From the NCBI GenBank assembly GCA_008931825.1, contig QXVZ01020183.1, positions 1-50,957 on the forward strand: DNA of 50,957 bases. The letters run 5' to 3'. Below the pieces are notes generated by a model, which was given only the letters and a program-made list of their open reading frames with translations, did not search any database and had not been told where the DNA came from. A program made the position numbers and the translations under genes. The DNA is from Phallusia fumigata. Taxonomy: Eukaryota; Chordata; Ascidiacea; Phlebobranchia; Ascidiidae. The stretch's first letter is position 1. Each line of letters begins with the position of its first letter. This document shows, one piece after another, positions 49,966 to 50,957 of the stretch.

Positions 49966-50181
49966 ATGGATATTGATTGCAAAGCATTGAGGGGCACTCT
50001 ATCGACACCGGATGGCGAAAAAGAAGACTTAGTGGTGCCGCTAGACGGCGCCAACATGCAAGACTTAAAGGAGGCGGTCGCGTCGATGCAGAAGCTGTGT
50101 GGGGAGGCGATTACAAAACGAATTGACGCAGGGAAGGAGCCTGCCACTAAAAGGTCAAAGACAACGGAGGAAAACTGTTAA
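49966..50181 (+). CDS. 71-residue single-exon protein, possible GON7 (KEOPS subunit) homologue
   Basis: Single open frame starting MDIDCKALRGTL, with a clean ATG context (AAACAATGG) and a TAA stop. The layout resembles GON7, the small disordered-tailed subunit of the KEOPS/EKC complex that makes t6A on tRNA: a short N-terminal strand with Gly, an Asp/Gly turn, then a helix (LKEAVASMQKLCGEAI), ending in a basic patch ATKRSKT that parallels AKRPKT in human GON7. This is a remembered pattern match over a very short protein, so it could be coincidence. It is convergent with the minus-strand gene to its right, and the two stop codons overlap. Candidate poly(A) signals lie at 50429-50434 and about 50516. 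Confidence 0.5.
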   Translation: MDIDCKALRGTLSTPDGEKEDLVVPLDGANMQDLKEAVASMQKLCGEAITKRIDAGKEPATKRSKTTEENC

Positions 50182-50957
50182 AGCTCGTAGTGGTCCTCGG
50201 TTTTCTGGTTGTAGTCGTGACTTTCGAAATCCGCGTGTTTTTTCGGGTCCATATGATCCGGATCCCTCTCTTCCGGGTCCAGATGCTTCAGCGGGTGCTC
50301 GTCCTTGTGTTTCGGATCGTCGTGCGGCTCCGTGCCTTGAAAAGACAAAAACGAATATTCGAAGTTTGTTTTAGATTTTTGTCACCGCTGTTGCACTTTT
50401 GGGGGTTGATTTTCACAAAAAATGATTTAATAAACTTCGATTTAAACCAGCTTTTTGTACGGATGGAAGATCTGTTATTTAGGGCCCTCTGTTGCCAACT
50501 CCGAATGGCATGTAAATAAACACTGTTCAACAGATCTTAAAATTCAGGCGAAAATATGTCAGCATAAAAACTCAATACCGCATACGGGGAATATTTGGTT
50601 GAAAGTTCTAAATTCTCACAATCGTGGGTATTTTTATACCTTAAATACCACAATTCTTCTAGTAGTAATCTCAGATAGTCATTGCAAAAAATCACATTGA
50701 CTCACCAACTTCATGTTGAACTGCCTTCTCCAGTATCTCCTTTTCCTCCTCCGCCCACTTCTGCTTCCTCTCCTCCTCATCCCGCCAATCATCGACCGGA
50801 TGTGTCTTGTCGTGCCATGTGAAGTCGTACTCTGCTCCTCCTTGGTGCTCATGAGGATCCTGCTAGACACATAGACTTAGGATTTTAACAACGTTTAAGT
50901 GACAAAAAACTTAAAACGCCCTAACATGGAAACTTGTTTCCATACCTGGAATTTTCC
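50178..50957 (-). CDS. Unknown charged, His-rich protein with C-terminal HYEL (3' exons only)
   Basis: I do not recognise this gene. Three exon pieces: 50946-50957 (cut by the window end, donor GTATGG), 50706-50859 (acceptor CAG, donor GTGAGT) and 50178-50335 (acceptor CAAG, ending TAA). The last two join in phase 1 and give about 103 residues. The segment is very acidic and rich in His, Lys and Asp: YDFTWHDKTHPVDDW, then a helix-prone EEERKQKWAEEEKEILEKA, then repeated D-P/H-x units (KHLDPEERDPDHMDPKKH), ending TEDHYEL. The last four residues resemble the KDEL/HDEL ER-retrieval signal, so an ER-lumenal protein is possible. The N-terminus and any signal peptide lie outside the window. The stop codon overlaps that of the convergent 71-residue ORF. 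Confidence 0.75.
50429..50434 (+). terminator. Candidate polyadenylation signal of the GON7-like ORF
   Basis: AATAAA about 250 bases after the stop codon, inside the intron of the opposite-strand gene. A second AATAAA lies near 50516. Use of either would give antisense-overlapping transcripts. Confidence 0.4.

Overview
Eukaryotic nuclear DNA, almost certainly from an ascidian tunicate. AT-rich sequence carries intron-containing chordate genes (NPLOC4, HAPSTR1, speriolin, WWP/ITCH and SDR42E families), packed closely and separated by short intergenic gaps and small transposon remnants. Seven single-N joints are each followed by a re-read of the preceding sequence. Where these re-reads cover exons the differences are synonymous, so two diverged haplotypes seem to have been laid end to end. 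That fits a highly heterozygous species such as Ciona savignyi; the species name is inference.

Layout. 1-14.5 kb: an SDR42E-type NAD(P)-dependent dehydrogenase/isomerase gene on the minus strand. I recovered ten exons, and the 3' end is missing. Its long introns hold hAT-like MITEs, a nested GTAC-rich element and three hammerhead-like hairpins. 15.9-16.4 kb: a small metallothionein-like gene (+). 17.3-19.9 kb: an NPLOC4 (Npl4) homologue (+) that has lost the Npl4 zinc fingers and ends in a UIM-like helix. 20-24 kb: no gene seen; contains a 506-base N gap. 24.05-27.6 kb: a complete seven-exon HAPSTR1 (C16orf72) homologue (-). 28.2-29.86 kb: a speriolin-like (SPATC1/SPATC1L) gene (+), head-to-head with HAPSTR1. 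32.1-48.25 kb: a C2-4xWW-HECT ubiquitin ligase of the WWP1/WWP2/ITCH group (+). Its first exon was not found, and its hinge exon and terminal exon are each present twice through haplotype duplication. 49.97-50.18 kb: a 71-residue GON7-like ORF (+). 50.18-50.96 kb: the 3' exons of an unknown charged protein ending in an ER-retrieval-like tetrapeptide (-). Its stop codon overlaps the GON7-like stop codon.

Three neighbours (NPLOC4, HAPSTR1, WWP-type HECT ligase) belong by family knowledge to ubiquitin/p97 or HECT-ligase biology. Nothing in the sequence shows co-regulation. Exon models were built by hand from splice sites, phase continuity and family similarity. Each junction listed keeps the reading frame, but none has been checked against transcripts.
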